From: an uncultured Oscillospiraceae bacterium
GTDB lineage: Bacteria; Bacillota; Clostridia; Oscillospirales; Oscillospiraceae
Reading direction: 5' to 3'
Length of the DNA: 5,672 nt
NCBI GenBank assembly: GCA_934589665.1
Contig: CAKTOJ010000100.1
Coordinates: 1 to 5,672 of the forward strand
Shown here: positions 1 to 5,562 of the stretch, in pieces
How positions within the stretch are numbered: the stretch's first letter is position 1
How the letters are laid out: the number at the start of each line of letters is the position of its first letter
Notes under the pieces: model-generated
What the model was told of the DNA's origin: nothing
Database searches by the model: none
The model's input: the letters and a program-made list of their open reading frames with translations, nothing else
Translations under genes and position numbers: made by a program

Positions 1-2
1 AT

Positions 3-17
3 GCTGTCCTCTCCCCT
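3..17 (-). promoter_or_regulatory. Putative ribosome binding site of the next gene, at the window edge
   Basis: Read on the minus strand, positions 17 to 7 are the purine-rich run AGGGGAGAGGA, followed by CAGC. The window then ends with AT at positions 2 and 1. If the next base outside is G, this is an ATG start with a normally spaced Shine-Dalgarno sequence. The next gene would start about 115 bases after the solute-binding protein gene ends. In this transporter family that neighbour is commonly a membrane permease (LivH type), but none of its coding sequence is visible, so the identity is inference. Confidence 0.35.
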
Positions 18-40
18 GCCTTCGTTTCCGCCATAGAACC

Positions 41-81
41 GGCCATGGCTGCCGGGAGCTCGTGCTCCCGGCAGCCGGGCC
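41..81 (-). other. Intergenic stem-loop after the solute-binding protein gene
   Basis: Positions 47-59 and 64-76 form a perfect 13-bp GC-rich stem around the four-base loop 60-63. A short outer GGCC helix (41-44 with 78-81) extends it across a small internal loop. Neither strand has a U-tract after the stem, so it is not a canonical intrinsic terminator. Its place between a binding-protein gene and a likely downstream transporter gene fits a 3' mRNA-stabilising or partial-termination hairpin. Such structures make the binding protein more abundant than its permease. The role is inferred; the structure is plain. Confidence 0.75.
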
Positions 82-117
82 TATTGTAGAGAGAGAAGTA
101 AATAGCGGATTGTGAGC

Positions 118-1305
118 TTAGTTGGTCTCAGCGTACACGCCGTCCTTGATGACATAAGCGGTAGGAGCCTTGGAGACCTGACCCTCAGTGTTCCAGGTCA
201 TATCCTTACCGGTGAGGCCGGTGAAGCTGATGGTGGGCATGACCTCGACGAGCTTCTCGCAGATCTCTTCAGCTTTCATGTCGCCGGTGCAGCCGGCAGC
301 CTCGAGGGCCTGCTTGATGATGTACACGCCGTCATAGGCGTCAGCCGCGAACTGGTTGGGCTCGCCGCCGTAAGCGGCAGTGTAGGCGTCAACGAAGGCC
401 TTGTTGGACTCAACGGTAGCGGAGAACGGGGTCATGAGCATGAGGCCCTCGGCAAGCGCGGTATCGAAGCCGGGCATGGAGAGGATGCCGTCCATGCCGT
501 CCACGCCGAAGAAGGTGGGAGCATAGCCCATGGCGTTGGCCTGGCTGAAGATCACGGAAGCAGGCTGATAGTAGATGGGAAGGAACACGACGTCAGCGCC
601 GGCGGTCTGTGCCGCGGTGAGCTGGACGGAGAAGTCGGAAGCGGTATCATTGGTGAAGGTGCCCTCATAGACAACGCTCAGGCCCTTGTCGGCTGCCTCA
701 GCCTTGAACGCGTCACGAATGCCCTGAGAATACGCATCGTCATTACGATAGATGATAGCGATCTTCGCATCAGCGTAGTTATCGGACATGTAGTCAGCTG
801 CGGAAACGCCCTGGTTAGGGTCGGTAAAGCAGACCTGGAAGACATTGTCCTTGCCGCTCGTCACGTCGGTGGAGGAGGCGGACGGAGTCAGCATGAAGGT
901 GCGGTCATTGTAGCAGAGCTCGGAAACGGAAAGGGATGCACCAGTGGTGGTGGGGCCGACGAGGACCTGCATGCCCCAGTCCATCAGGGTGTTGTAGGCG
1001 TTGGCGGCCTTCTCACCGTCGGCCTCATCGTCCTGCTTCTGGAACTCAAACTTGATCTTGGAGTCACTGGCGTTGATCTCGTTGACGGCGAGCTCAGCGC
1101 CGTTGACGACAGCCTGACCGTAGATCGCGGCGTCGCCGGTCAAAGGACCGCAGGAGCCGATCTTAAAGGTCTGAACATCAGCCGCGGACTGATCGCCGGA
1201 AGCGTCAGCATCGGGAGTGCTGGGGGTGTCGGCCTTCTGGCCGCAGGCCGCCATGGTAAAGACCATTGCGGCTGCCATAAACATGGCTGCAAACTTCTTT
1301 TTCAT
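118..1305 (-). CDS. ABC transporter substrate-binding lipoprotein, branched-chain amino acid (LivK/Peripla_BP_6) family
   Basis: 395-residue extracytoplasmic binding protein that should capture a small solute and deliver it to an ABC permease. A signal peptide (KKK, then hydrophobic residues 5-20) ends in the lipobox MAAC, with Cys21 as the lipidated residue. Residues 22-45 are an Ala/Ser/Asp/Thr/Pro-rich linker. The mature domain opens with FKIGSCGPLTG (47-57) and GQAVVNGAELAVNEIN (63-78). It continues with VGPTTTG (116-122) and TPSASSTDVT (from 140). These are hallmark segments of type I periplasmic-binding folds related to Leu/Ile/Val-binding proteins, and the length is typical. The start is fixed by AAGGAG eight bases upstream and by the signal peptide. 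A terminator ends only 46 bases upstream and a large hairpin lies downstream. Family members also bind other amino acids, amides or urea, so the substrate is not settled by sequence alone. Confidence 0.93.
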   Translation of the reverse strand: MKKKFAAMFMAAAMVFTMAACGQKADTPSTPDADASGDQSAADVQTFKIGSCGPLTGDAAIYGQAVVNGAELAVNEINASDSKIKFEFQKQDDEADGEKAANAYNTLMDWGMQVLVGPTTTGASLSVSELCYNDRTFMLTPSASSTDVTSGKDNVFQVCFTDPNQGVSAADYMSDNYADAKIAIIYRNDDAYSQGIRDAFKAEAADKGLSVVYEGTFTNDTASDFSVQLTAAQTAGADVVFLPIYYQPASVIFSQANAMGYAPTFFGVDGMDGILSMPGFDTALAEGLMLMTPFSATVESNKAFVDAYTAAYGGEPNQFAADAYDGVYIIKQALEAAGCTGDMKAEEICEKLVEVMPTISFTGLTGKDMTWNTEGQVSKAPTAYVIKDGVYAETN

Positions 1306-1351
1306 CTTGTTTTCTCCTTTTTCAATAAAAATAATTGACTGTTATTTATAC

Positions 1352-1385
1352 AAAAAAGCGGCTCGCCGGCTTGGCGGAACCGCTT
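1352..1385 (-). terminator. Intrinsic terminator of the small membrane protein gene
   Basis: On the minus strand a 9-bp stem (1377-1385 with 1356-1364) carries one G-U pair, which forms only in minus-strand RNA. A small inner GCC/GGC helix stacks on it. The stem runs into a six-T tract at 1357-1352. It begins 27 bases after the stop codon of the 76-residue gene and ends 46 bases before the solute-binding protein start. It therefore either ends the small transcript or attenuates read-through into the transporter gene. Confidence 0.8.
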
Positions 1386-1412
1386 CGCTGTATCGAACTC
1401 ATTCAATACGCA

Positions 1413-1643
1413 TTACGATTTTCGACCAAGCACGAAACGGGAAATCAGAATAATGCCCAGCAGTACCAGCGCCAATACGCGCAGGCGCAGAATGGATACG
1501 CAAATAAGAATGGACGCCGCAAGAGCAGCGTCCATCACAACAACCTTATCCATAGTGTTGGCAGAGCAGGAGGAAGCGGCCTCTGCGCAGGCGGCAGCGG
1601 CGTACATACCGTTATTCATTTTTGCATAAGCAAAGCGGAACAT
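1413..1643 (-). CDS. Small hydrophobic membrane protein, 76 residues, unknown function
   Basis: I do not recognise this protein. Residues 1-33 are Ala/Ser/Met-rich with Cys19 and Cys26. Residues 34-52 and 54-72 are strongly hydrophobic and separated by R53-L-R55, and the protein ends in GRKS. This fits either two short membrane helices as a hairpin or one long interrupted helix. The frame also opens at an ATG ending at 1661, but the Shine-Dalgarno sequence GAGAGG (1654-1659) lies just after that ATG and ten bases before the ATG at 1643, so the shorter form is preferred. Support for a real gene is contextual: its own near-consensus promoter (1686-1714), a ribosome binding site and a terminator (1352-1385), all in the right order on the same strand. 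Alternatives are a small membrane regulator or a type I toxin-like peptide. I see no antisense RNA promoter to support the latter. Confidence 0.62.
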   Translation of the reverse strand: MFRFAYAKMNNGMYAAAACAEAASSCSANTMDKVVVMDAALAASILICVSILRLRVLALVLLGIILISRFVLGRKS

Positions 1644-1653
1644 AGTATTAGAA

Positions 1654-1659
1654 CCTCTC
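1654..1659 (-). promoter_or_regulatory. Ribosome binding site deciding the small-protein start
   Basis: GAGAGG on the minus strand, ten bases before the ATG at 1643-1641. It overlaps the alternative upstream ATG at 1661-1659, which has no good Shine-Dalgarno sequence of its own. This argues for the 76-residue rather than the 82-residue product. Confidence 0.6.
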
Positions 1660-1685
1660 ATGTATCTGTCATATTTGATGGTGTT

Positions 1686-1714
1686 ATTGTAGCGCTTGAA
1701 GGTCGATTCGTCAA
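1686..1714 (-). promoter_or_regulatory. Sigma-A-type promoter of the small membrane protein gene
   Basis: On the minus strand, -35 TTGACG (1714-1709) and -10 TACAAT (1691-1686) are separated by exactly 17 bases. Each box matches the consensus at five of six positions. Transcription should start near 1679, giving a leader of about 35 bases to the ATG at 1643. The region upstream (1715-1833) is AT-rich and contains no credible gene. Confidence 0.75.
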
Positions 1715-1780
1715 TACGGCAAGTTTCATAAAGTTCCCGCTATGAATAAAGATACAGACCGTCATTTTTGACAAAATCAA

Positions 1781-1801
1781 CAAAAAGCAGCTATCTTTTT
1801 G
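1781..1801 (-). repeat. A/T-rich inverted repeat, possible weak terminator
   Basis: CAAAAAG (1781-1787) and CTTTTTG (1795-1801) form a perfect 7-bp stem around a seven-base loop. It lies about 30 bases past the stop codon of the 255-codon frame and upstream of the next promoter, where a terminator would be expected. The stem is mostly A-U, and the U-run is part of the stem rather than following it. It is at best a weak terminator and could equally be a symmetrical bidirectional one. Confidence 0.3.
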
Positions 1802-1833
1802 GCAATTTGGTCAAATGCAGAAGGCTCTACAGC

Positions 1834-2601
1834 TTACTCCCATACCACATTCCGCACTCTGACCGCGTCAGCGCGGATCGCTCCTGCGGCAAGGCGTGCG
1901 GCAAGCAGCTGCTCCGGATCGCAGCCGCCGACATCCCCGTCTGCCTCGTATTCGATTCGCAGCCTTCCGCCGCACAGGGGCAGAACCACGCCCTGCACAC
2001 CGGAGACCTCCACTCCGCCAAAGCAAAGGATCATATCAGCTCCGCTCACCGGCGGCTGCTCTGTCAGCGTAGCGGCCGCACCGAGCACGCACCGCAGTTC
2101 ATCAGCCAGCCCGCGTCCGCCGCTGCCCGTGCACAGCCTGATGTACCGGACGGTGCGTGCCAGTGTCCACGCTGCCTCTGCGTATGCGCGTGTCACATGC
2201 GGCGCACAGAGCGCCAATGACGCGCACTCCGGCGCGATCCCCCGCCGCGCCATCGCGCAAAGGGCAATGGCGGCAGCTGCCGTCTCACGAAGTGCGTTCA
2301 CATTGACAGCCCGCACGCCGCGCCGTGCAAAATGCTCCGCATATAAAAAGCCTGCCGGAAACACTGCCTGTCTTACGCCGTTTTTTTGCAGCGTCCGCGC
2401 CGCGCGGCGCAGACTGAACGTCTCGCGCAGCCCGCCGCGCGTAATCCCCACGACGAGAAAGCGAACACCGCCGCGCCACTCCTGCCGCGCCGCCCCGCTT
2501 CCCCTCTCCCGCCATTCCACCAGTCCGAAGATCCCGCCCACTCCCCTTTCCGAAAAAAGCAGCCTTCCCATTTGTATGGGAAGGCTGCCAGTCCAATACA
2601 T
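1834..2601 (-). CDS. Hypothetical protein, up to 255 residues, with the upstream operon's terminator in its 5' end
   Basis: I do not recognise this protein. It is Ala/Arg/Gly-rich. Alternating hydrophobic strands and helices (for example VRFLVVGITRGG at 46-57, RQAVFPAGF at 77-85, ASLALCAPHV at 127-136, ADMILCFGG at 188-196) suggest an alpha/beta, perhaps Rossmann-like, soluble fold; this is inference. There is no signal peptide or clear membrane segment. The ATG at 2601 begins one base after the peptidase stop codon, but codons 5-17 coincide with a perfect terminator hairpin and its U-tract (2553-2588). Either translation starts beyond it, for instance at GTG codons 21 (2541) or 28, or the gene is expressed by read-through. 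None of these GTG codons has an ideally spaced ribosome binding site, so the 5' end is uncertain. The frame is the most plausible coding one here, with base and codon use like its neighbours. Confidence 0.65.
   Translation of the reverse strand: MYWTGSLPIQMGRLLFSERGVGGIFGLVEWRERGSGAARQEWRGGVRFLVVGITRGGLRETFSLRRAARTLQKNGVRQAVFPAGFLYAEHFARRGVRAVNVNALRETAAAAIALCAMARRGIAPECASLALCAPHVTRAYAEAAWTLARTVRYIRLCTGSGGRGLADELRCVLGAAATLTEQPPVSGADMILCFGGVEVSGVQGVVLPLCGGRLRIEYEADGDVGGCDPEQLLAARLAAGAIRADAVRVRNVVWE
2553..2588 (-). terminator. Strong intrinsic terminator of the ftsEX-peptidase operon
   Basis: A perfect 13-bp stem (2576-2588 with 2559-2571) has a four-base loop at 2572-2575 and is followed on the minus strand by six T residues (2558-2553). 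It starts 14 bases after the peptidase stop codon. It also lies inside the early codons of the next open frame (1834-2601), which makes that frame's annotated start doubtful. Confidence 0.92.
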
Positions 2602-2602
2602 T

Positions 2603-3820
2603 TTATTTCCATGCCTTGACGTAATCCGTCAGGTACTTCAGCGGATCGATCAGCTGACCGTTCTCCGTGATCTCAAAGTGCAGATGTGGGCCGCTGCCCA
2701 CACCGCTCGATCCCGTCACGCCGATGGCCTGCCCCTGCTTGACCACCGTTCCCACGCTCACCGAGCGCTTGGACAGGTGCTGATAGGTCGTCGTATTGCC
2801 GCTGCCGTGGCTGATGACGATGTACTCGCCGCGCACACTGTTGCGCGTGGAGATAATAACTGTACCTGCCTTGGCCGCGTAGACCGTCGAGCTGTAGTAC
2901 ACGCCGCCGATGTCGATGCCGCGGTGATTGGTGGATGCGCCGCTGATGCCGGTATTGCGCCGCCCGAAGGGAGAGGTGATACGCTTGCTGGTCGTCACAG
3001 GCCAGATATAGCCGCCATCAGTCACTTTCGTATTGCCCGGCTGCGCGGCAAGCTCTTTGCTCAGGCGGACGATCTCGGCCTGCGTCTTTTCCTCCTCGGC
3101 TTCGATCTCGGCGAGAACGTCCTTATAGTCGGCCTCGTTCTCCTCCATTTCCTTGATGAGGTCGGTCGCCTCGGTGCGCTGGGTGCGCAATTCCGTATTT
3201 TTGGCCGCAAGCTGCTCCTTGGCCGCTTCCTGCTCGGCAAGGGATTCCTCCAGCGTCGCCTGCTTCTCCGCGATCTGCGCCTGAATGTCGCGCAGCTCGT
3301 CGATCACGCGCTGGTCGGCCTCCATCACCTCACTGATGAAATCCATTGCACCCAGCAGCTCGGAAAAGCTTGCCGCGTGGAACAACACCGACCAGTAGGA
3401 CACGGTTCCCCGCTCTTCCATCGCGCGCACGCGGTGGCAGAAGAGCTCGTACTGGTCGGCCTCCTCCGCCTGCTTCTGCGCCAGCTCCTGCTCCGTCTGG
3501 TCAATGAGCGCCTCATACTGCGCGATCTGCTGCTCGGTATTGGCGATCTCGTCCGAAAGGAGCGCGATCTGCTGATCGAGCAGCGCCTTGCGCTTGAGCG
3601 TGTTGGCCTTGTCCTTTTTCAGCGCGTTGAGTTCCTTGGTCACATTGTTCTTCTTCGTCGCCAGCGCGTTGGATTCCTTTTTCAGCTTGTCGATGTCCGC
3701 CTGCGTGACCGCGGAAGCCGTCTGTGACATGAGCCCCAGCGGCGGCAGGTCGCCGGCCAGAATACAGAACGCGAACAAAAACGCGACCGCCGCGCGCAGT
3801 ATCCTCTGATTTTTCTTCAT
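2603..3820 (-). CDS. Secreted coiled-coil M23 peptidoglycan endopeptidase (EnvC-like), FtsEX partner
   Basis: 405-residue exported cell-wall hydrolase expected to cut peptidoglycan cross-bridges at sites set by FtsEX. The signal peptide has a basic start (MKKNQRILR) and a hydrophobic core at 10-22. Cleavage is likely after ASA37, and there is no lipobox. Residues about 40-265 are long Glu/Gln/Lys/Ala coiled coils. They are interrupted by the hydrophobic helical segment YWSVLFHAASFSELLGAMDF (142-161), the inhibitory or docking region typical of EnvC/PcsB-like proteins. The C-terminal LytM/M23 domain (about 275-397) has NHRGID with His299 and Asp303, QHLS with His348, and GPHLHFE with His379 and His381. 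By comparison with LytM, His299, Asp303 and His381 bind zinc and His348 and His379 are catalytic. All are present, unlike E. coli EnvC. Start: AGGAGG ten bases upstream. It lies 22 bases after ftsX and ends at a strong terminator. Confidence 0.93.
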   Translation of the reverse strand: MKKNQRILRAAVAFLFAFCILAGDLPPLGLMSQTASAVTQADIDKLKKESNALATKKNNVTKELNALKKDKANTLKRKALLDQQIALLSDEIANTEQQIAQYEALIDQTEQELAQKQAEEADQYELFCHRVRAMEERGTVSYWSVLFHAASFSELLGAMDFISEVMEADQRVIDELRDIQAQIAEKQATLEESLAEQEAAKEQLAAKNTELRTQRTEATDLIKEMEENEADYKDVLAEIEAEEEKTQAEIVRLSKELAAQPGNTKVTDGGYIWPVTTSKRITSPFGRRNTGISGASTNHRGIDIGGVYYSSTVYAAKAGTVIISTRNSVRGEYIVISHGSGNTTTYQHLSKRSVSVGTVVKQGQAIGVTGSSGVGSGPHLHFEITENGQLIDPLKYLTDYVKAWK

Positions 3821-3842
3821 GGCCAGCAGCCCTCCTTTCCGC

Positions 3843-4730
3843 TCAGACCTGCAGGAACTTGCGAATGGCCATCAGGCTTCCGCCCACGCCGATGAGCATG
3901 CCGGCGCCGCCGAATACCGCCGCCACCGGCTTCCAGATCTCAGCAAAGTCCACGATGTCGAAAATGCGCAGCACATCCGACATGGCAATGCTTCTTGCCA
4001 CCGTGGCATACAACAGCCATTGCAGGCCGAAGGCGATCAGCGCGCTCAAAAATCCCATGATGAAGCCCTCATACACGAACGGCCAGCGGATAAAGCCATT
4101 CGTCGCACCGACCATCTTCATAATGGCAATCTCATCGCGCCGGTCGAAGGTCGTGAGCTTGATGGTGTTGGAGATAATAAACACGGAAACAACCAGCAGA
4201 ATGGCGATCAGCGCGATGCACACCACGCCCGCCACATTGCGCAGCGTGATGAAGCCCGTGGCCAAATTGGCGTCCGCGCGCGCCTTGGCAATGCCGGAAA
4301 CACCCTCAATCTCCGTGCGTGTCCGCTCCATAATGCTGATATCATAGACCTTGACCGCATAGCGGTCGCGCAGAATCTCCGCGTCCAGATCGCCGAGGGC
4401 GTACTTTCCCTCGTACTTCTCCTGAAATTCCGCCAGCGCCTCCTCGCGCGTGATGAACGTCACACTGCGCACATTGTCCACTGCCTCCAGCTTCGGCGCA
4501 AGCGCACGCGCCTCGTCCTGCGTGCAGGCCTCATCCACAAAGGCAAGAATCTCGTTCGCGCTCTCAAGCTCCTTGAGCTGTGCGTCCACATTGTAGGCCA
4601 CAAGCGAAAACGTCCCCATAACAAGCAGACAGGCCACCGTAATGCCCACTGCGGCAAAGGACATGAAGCCGTGGCTGAACATGTTGACCACGCCTTCATG
4701 GAAAAAGTATGTGAAATCGTGTCTTCTCAT
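3843..4730 (-). CDS. ftsX: Cell division ABC transporter membrane protein FtsX
   Basis: 295-residue integral membrane partner of FtsE. It passes the ATPase cycle through the membrane to an extracellular wall hydrolase, here presumably the adjacent M23 peptidase. Layout: cytoplasmic N-terminus, membrane helix at about 22-46, an extracellular domain at about 47-165, then helices at about 166-188, 219-243 and 266-288. The extracellular domain contains VTFITREEALAEFQEKY, a recognisable FtsX segment. The cytoplasmic loop between helices 2 and 3 contains TTFDRRDEIAIMKMVGATNGFIRWPF, written here in outline from Thr193 to Phe218; it is the conserved family signature contacting FtsE. Length and four-helix topology are normal for FtsX. 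The ATG comes 6 bases after the ftsE stop codon, with its ribosome binding site inside the end of ftsE, so the two are probably translationally coupled. Confidence 0.96.
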   Translation of the reverse strand: MRRHDFTYFFHEGVVNMFSHGFMSFAAVGITVACLLVMGTFSLVAYNVDAQLKELESANEILAFVDEACTQDEARALAPKLEAVDNVRSVTFITREEALAEFQEKYEGKYALGDLDAEILRDRYAVKVYDISIMERTRTEIEGVSGIAKARADANLATGFITLRNVAGVVCIALIAILLVVSVFIISNTIKLTTFDRRDEIAIMKMVGATNGFIRWPFVYEGFIMGFLSALIAFGLQWLLYATVARSIAMSDVLRIFDIVDFAEIWKPVAAVFGGAGMLIGVGGSLMAIRKFLQV

Positions 4731-4736
4731 CGCGTC

Positions 4737-5414
4737 TTACCTCACGTTATAGCCAATGCCGTCGCCCACAACGATGCCGCGCTCGAGCGTGATGACGCGC
4801 TTTTGAAACTTGTTGACCAGATCCTTCTCGTGCGTCACGATGAGCACCGTGGTGCCAAGCTGGTTGATGCGCTCGAGCAGCATCATGATCTCCAGCGAGC
4901 GGGCCGGGTCGAGGTTGCCCGTCGGCTCGTCGGCAATGATGGTATAGGGATTGTTGACCAGTGCGCGGGCAATGGCCACACGCTGCTGCTCGCCGCCGGA
5001 GAGCTCATTTGGGAACTGGTTCGCCTTTCCGTCCAGTCCGACGAGCTTGAGTACGTAGGGGATGCGCTTTTTGATCTCGCGCGGCCCGGTGCCGACGGCG
5101 CGCATGGCAAAGCTCAAATTTTCGTAGACCGTCTTTTTCTCGATCAGGCGGAAATCCTGAAAAATAACGCCGATGGAGCGCCGCAGCAGCGGGATCTGCC
5201 GGTCGGATATTTTATTGAGGTTGAAGCCGTTGATCATCAGCTTGCCGCCGCTCGGCAGGATCTCGCCGGTGAGCAGCTTGATGATCGTGGATTTTCCGCT
5301 GCCCGACGGACCCACGAGAAAAACAAATTCGCCGTCATGTATTTCCAGGGAAACGCCGCGCAGCGCGTGCGTTCCGTTTTCATATTCCTTCTGCACATCG
5401 GTCAACCGGATCAT
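4737..5414 (-). CDS. ftsE: Cell division ATP-binding protein FtsE
   Basis: 225-residue cytoplasmic ABC ATPase that pairs with FtsX and uses ATP to gate peptidoglycan hydrolysis rather than to import a solute. All motifs are intact: Walker A GPSGSGKS (35-42), Q-loop Gln86 in IFQDFRL, signature LSGGEQQR (138-145), Walker B TIIADE (158-163) with catalytic Glu163, D-loop NLD (167-169) and switch His195. The opening MIRLTDVQKEYENGTHAL, the segment IFQDFRLIEKKTVYENL (from 84) and the short length are characteristic of FtsE as opposed to LolD or MacB relatives. AGGAG lies ten bases before the ATG, and a consensus promoter (5458-5486) sits just upstream. It is the first gene of an operon with ftsX and the M23 peptidase. 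Confidence 0.97.
   Translation of the reverse strand: MIRLTDVQKEYENGTHALRGVSLEIHDGEFVFLVGPSGSGKSTIIKLLTGEILPSGGKLMINGFNLNKISDRQIPLLRRSIGVIFQDFRLIEKKTVYENLSFAMRAVGTGPREIKKRIPYVLKLVGLDGKANQFPNELSGGEQQRVAIARALVNNPYTIIADEPTGNLDPARSLEIMMLLERINQLGTTVLIVTHEKDLVNKFQKRVITLERGIVVGDGIGYNVR
4740..4743 (-). promoter_or_regulatory. ftsX ribosome binding site embedded in the end of ftsE
   Basis: GAGG on the minus strand overlaps the last codons of ftsE and lies nine bases before the ftsX ATG at 4730. Ribosomes finishing ftsE should expose or directly re-initiate at this site, which fits equal production of the two subunits. Confidence 0.6.
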
Positions 5415-5457
5415 TGCCGCAGTTCTCCTCTTCGTTTTCAGAACTCATATTTTCTTC

Positions 5458-5486
5458 ATTATACGCGAGCTTGCGACAAATGGCAA
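5458..5486 (-). promoter_or_regulatory. Sigma-A promoter of the ftsE-ftsX-peptidase operon
   Basis: On the minus strand, -35 TTGCCA (5486-5481) and a perfect -10 TATAAT (5463-5458) are separated by exactly 17 bases. The region upstream (5487-5525) is A/T-rich and could act as an UP element. Transcription should start near 5451, giving a leader of about 37 bases before ftsE. With a strong terminator just upstream, the operon should be transcribed independently of the gene to its right. Confidence 0.88.
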
Positions 5487-5519
5487 CAAAAATTATGTAA
5501 ACGCGTTAAATTTTGACAT

Positions 5520-5549
5520 AAAAAAGAAGGACCCCCGAAGGAGTCCTTC
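5520..5549 (-). terminator. Intrinsic terminator with UUCG tetraloop
   Basis: On the minus strand a 10-bp stem (5540-5549 with 5526-5535, one U-G pair) closes with C(UUCG)G, an exceptionally stable tetraloop. It is followed by six T residues (5525-5520). It begins 13 bases after the stop codon of the partial gene at the right edge and insulates that gene from the ftsE promoter. Confidence 0.93.
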
Positions 5550-5562
5550 CTGTTCATTCTGC

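Noticed and set aside
112..1338. Plus-strand open frame (about 408 codons) opposite the solute-binding protein gene
   Set aside because: It covers the same span as a lipoprotein with a clear signal peptide, lipobox and family segments. The antisense product is Gly/Val/His/Leu-rich with no domain.
1413..1661. Type I toxin-antitoxin system around the small hydrophobic protein
   Set aside because: The peptide is hydrophobic with a basic tail, but I find no overlapping antisense promoter, no tandem copies and no long structured leader. The protein is also longer than typical type I toxins.
2285..2612. Short minus-strand frames overlapping the 5' part of the 255-codon gene in other frames
   Set aside because: They are Arg/Gly/Ala-rich, overlap the terminator and each other, and have no ribosome binding site of their own. 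I also considered a frameshifted gene, but the main frame is continuous without help.
1799..3727. Very long plus-strand open frame (about 642 codons) opposite the hypothetical gene and the M23 peptidase
   Set aside because: It spans two minus-strand genes and an operon terminator. Its translation is low-complexity Arg/Ala/Leu/His-rich, as expected when a GC-rich biased gene is read on the other strand. The opposite strand has clear domains and motifs.
3819..5516. Long plus-strand open frame (about 565 codons) opposite ftsE and ftsX
   Set aside because: It runs antisense to two unmistakable genes with intact ATPase and FtsX motifs, and its product is His/Arg/Asp-rich without any recognisable domain. 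It is a codon-bias shadow.
5513..5541. TTGACA on the plus strand at 5513-5518 as a rightward promoter
   Set aside because: No -10-like sequence lies at proper spacing. The downstream bases are the GC-rich terminator stem, and rightward transcription would run antisense into the edge gene.
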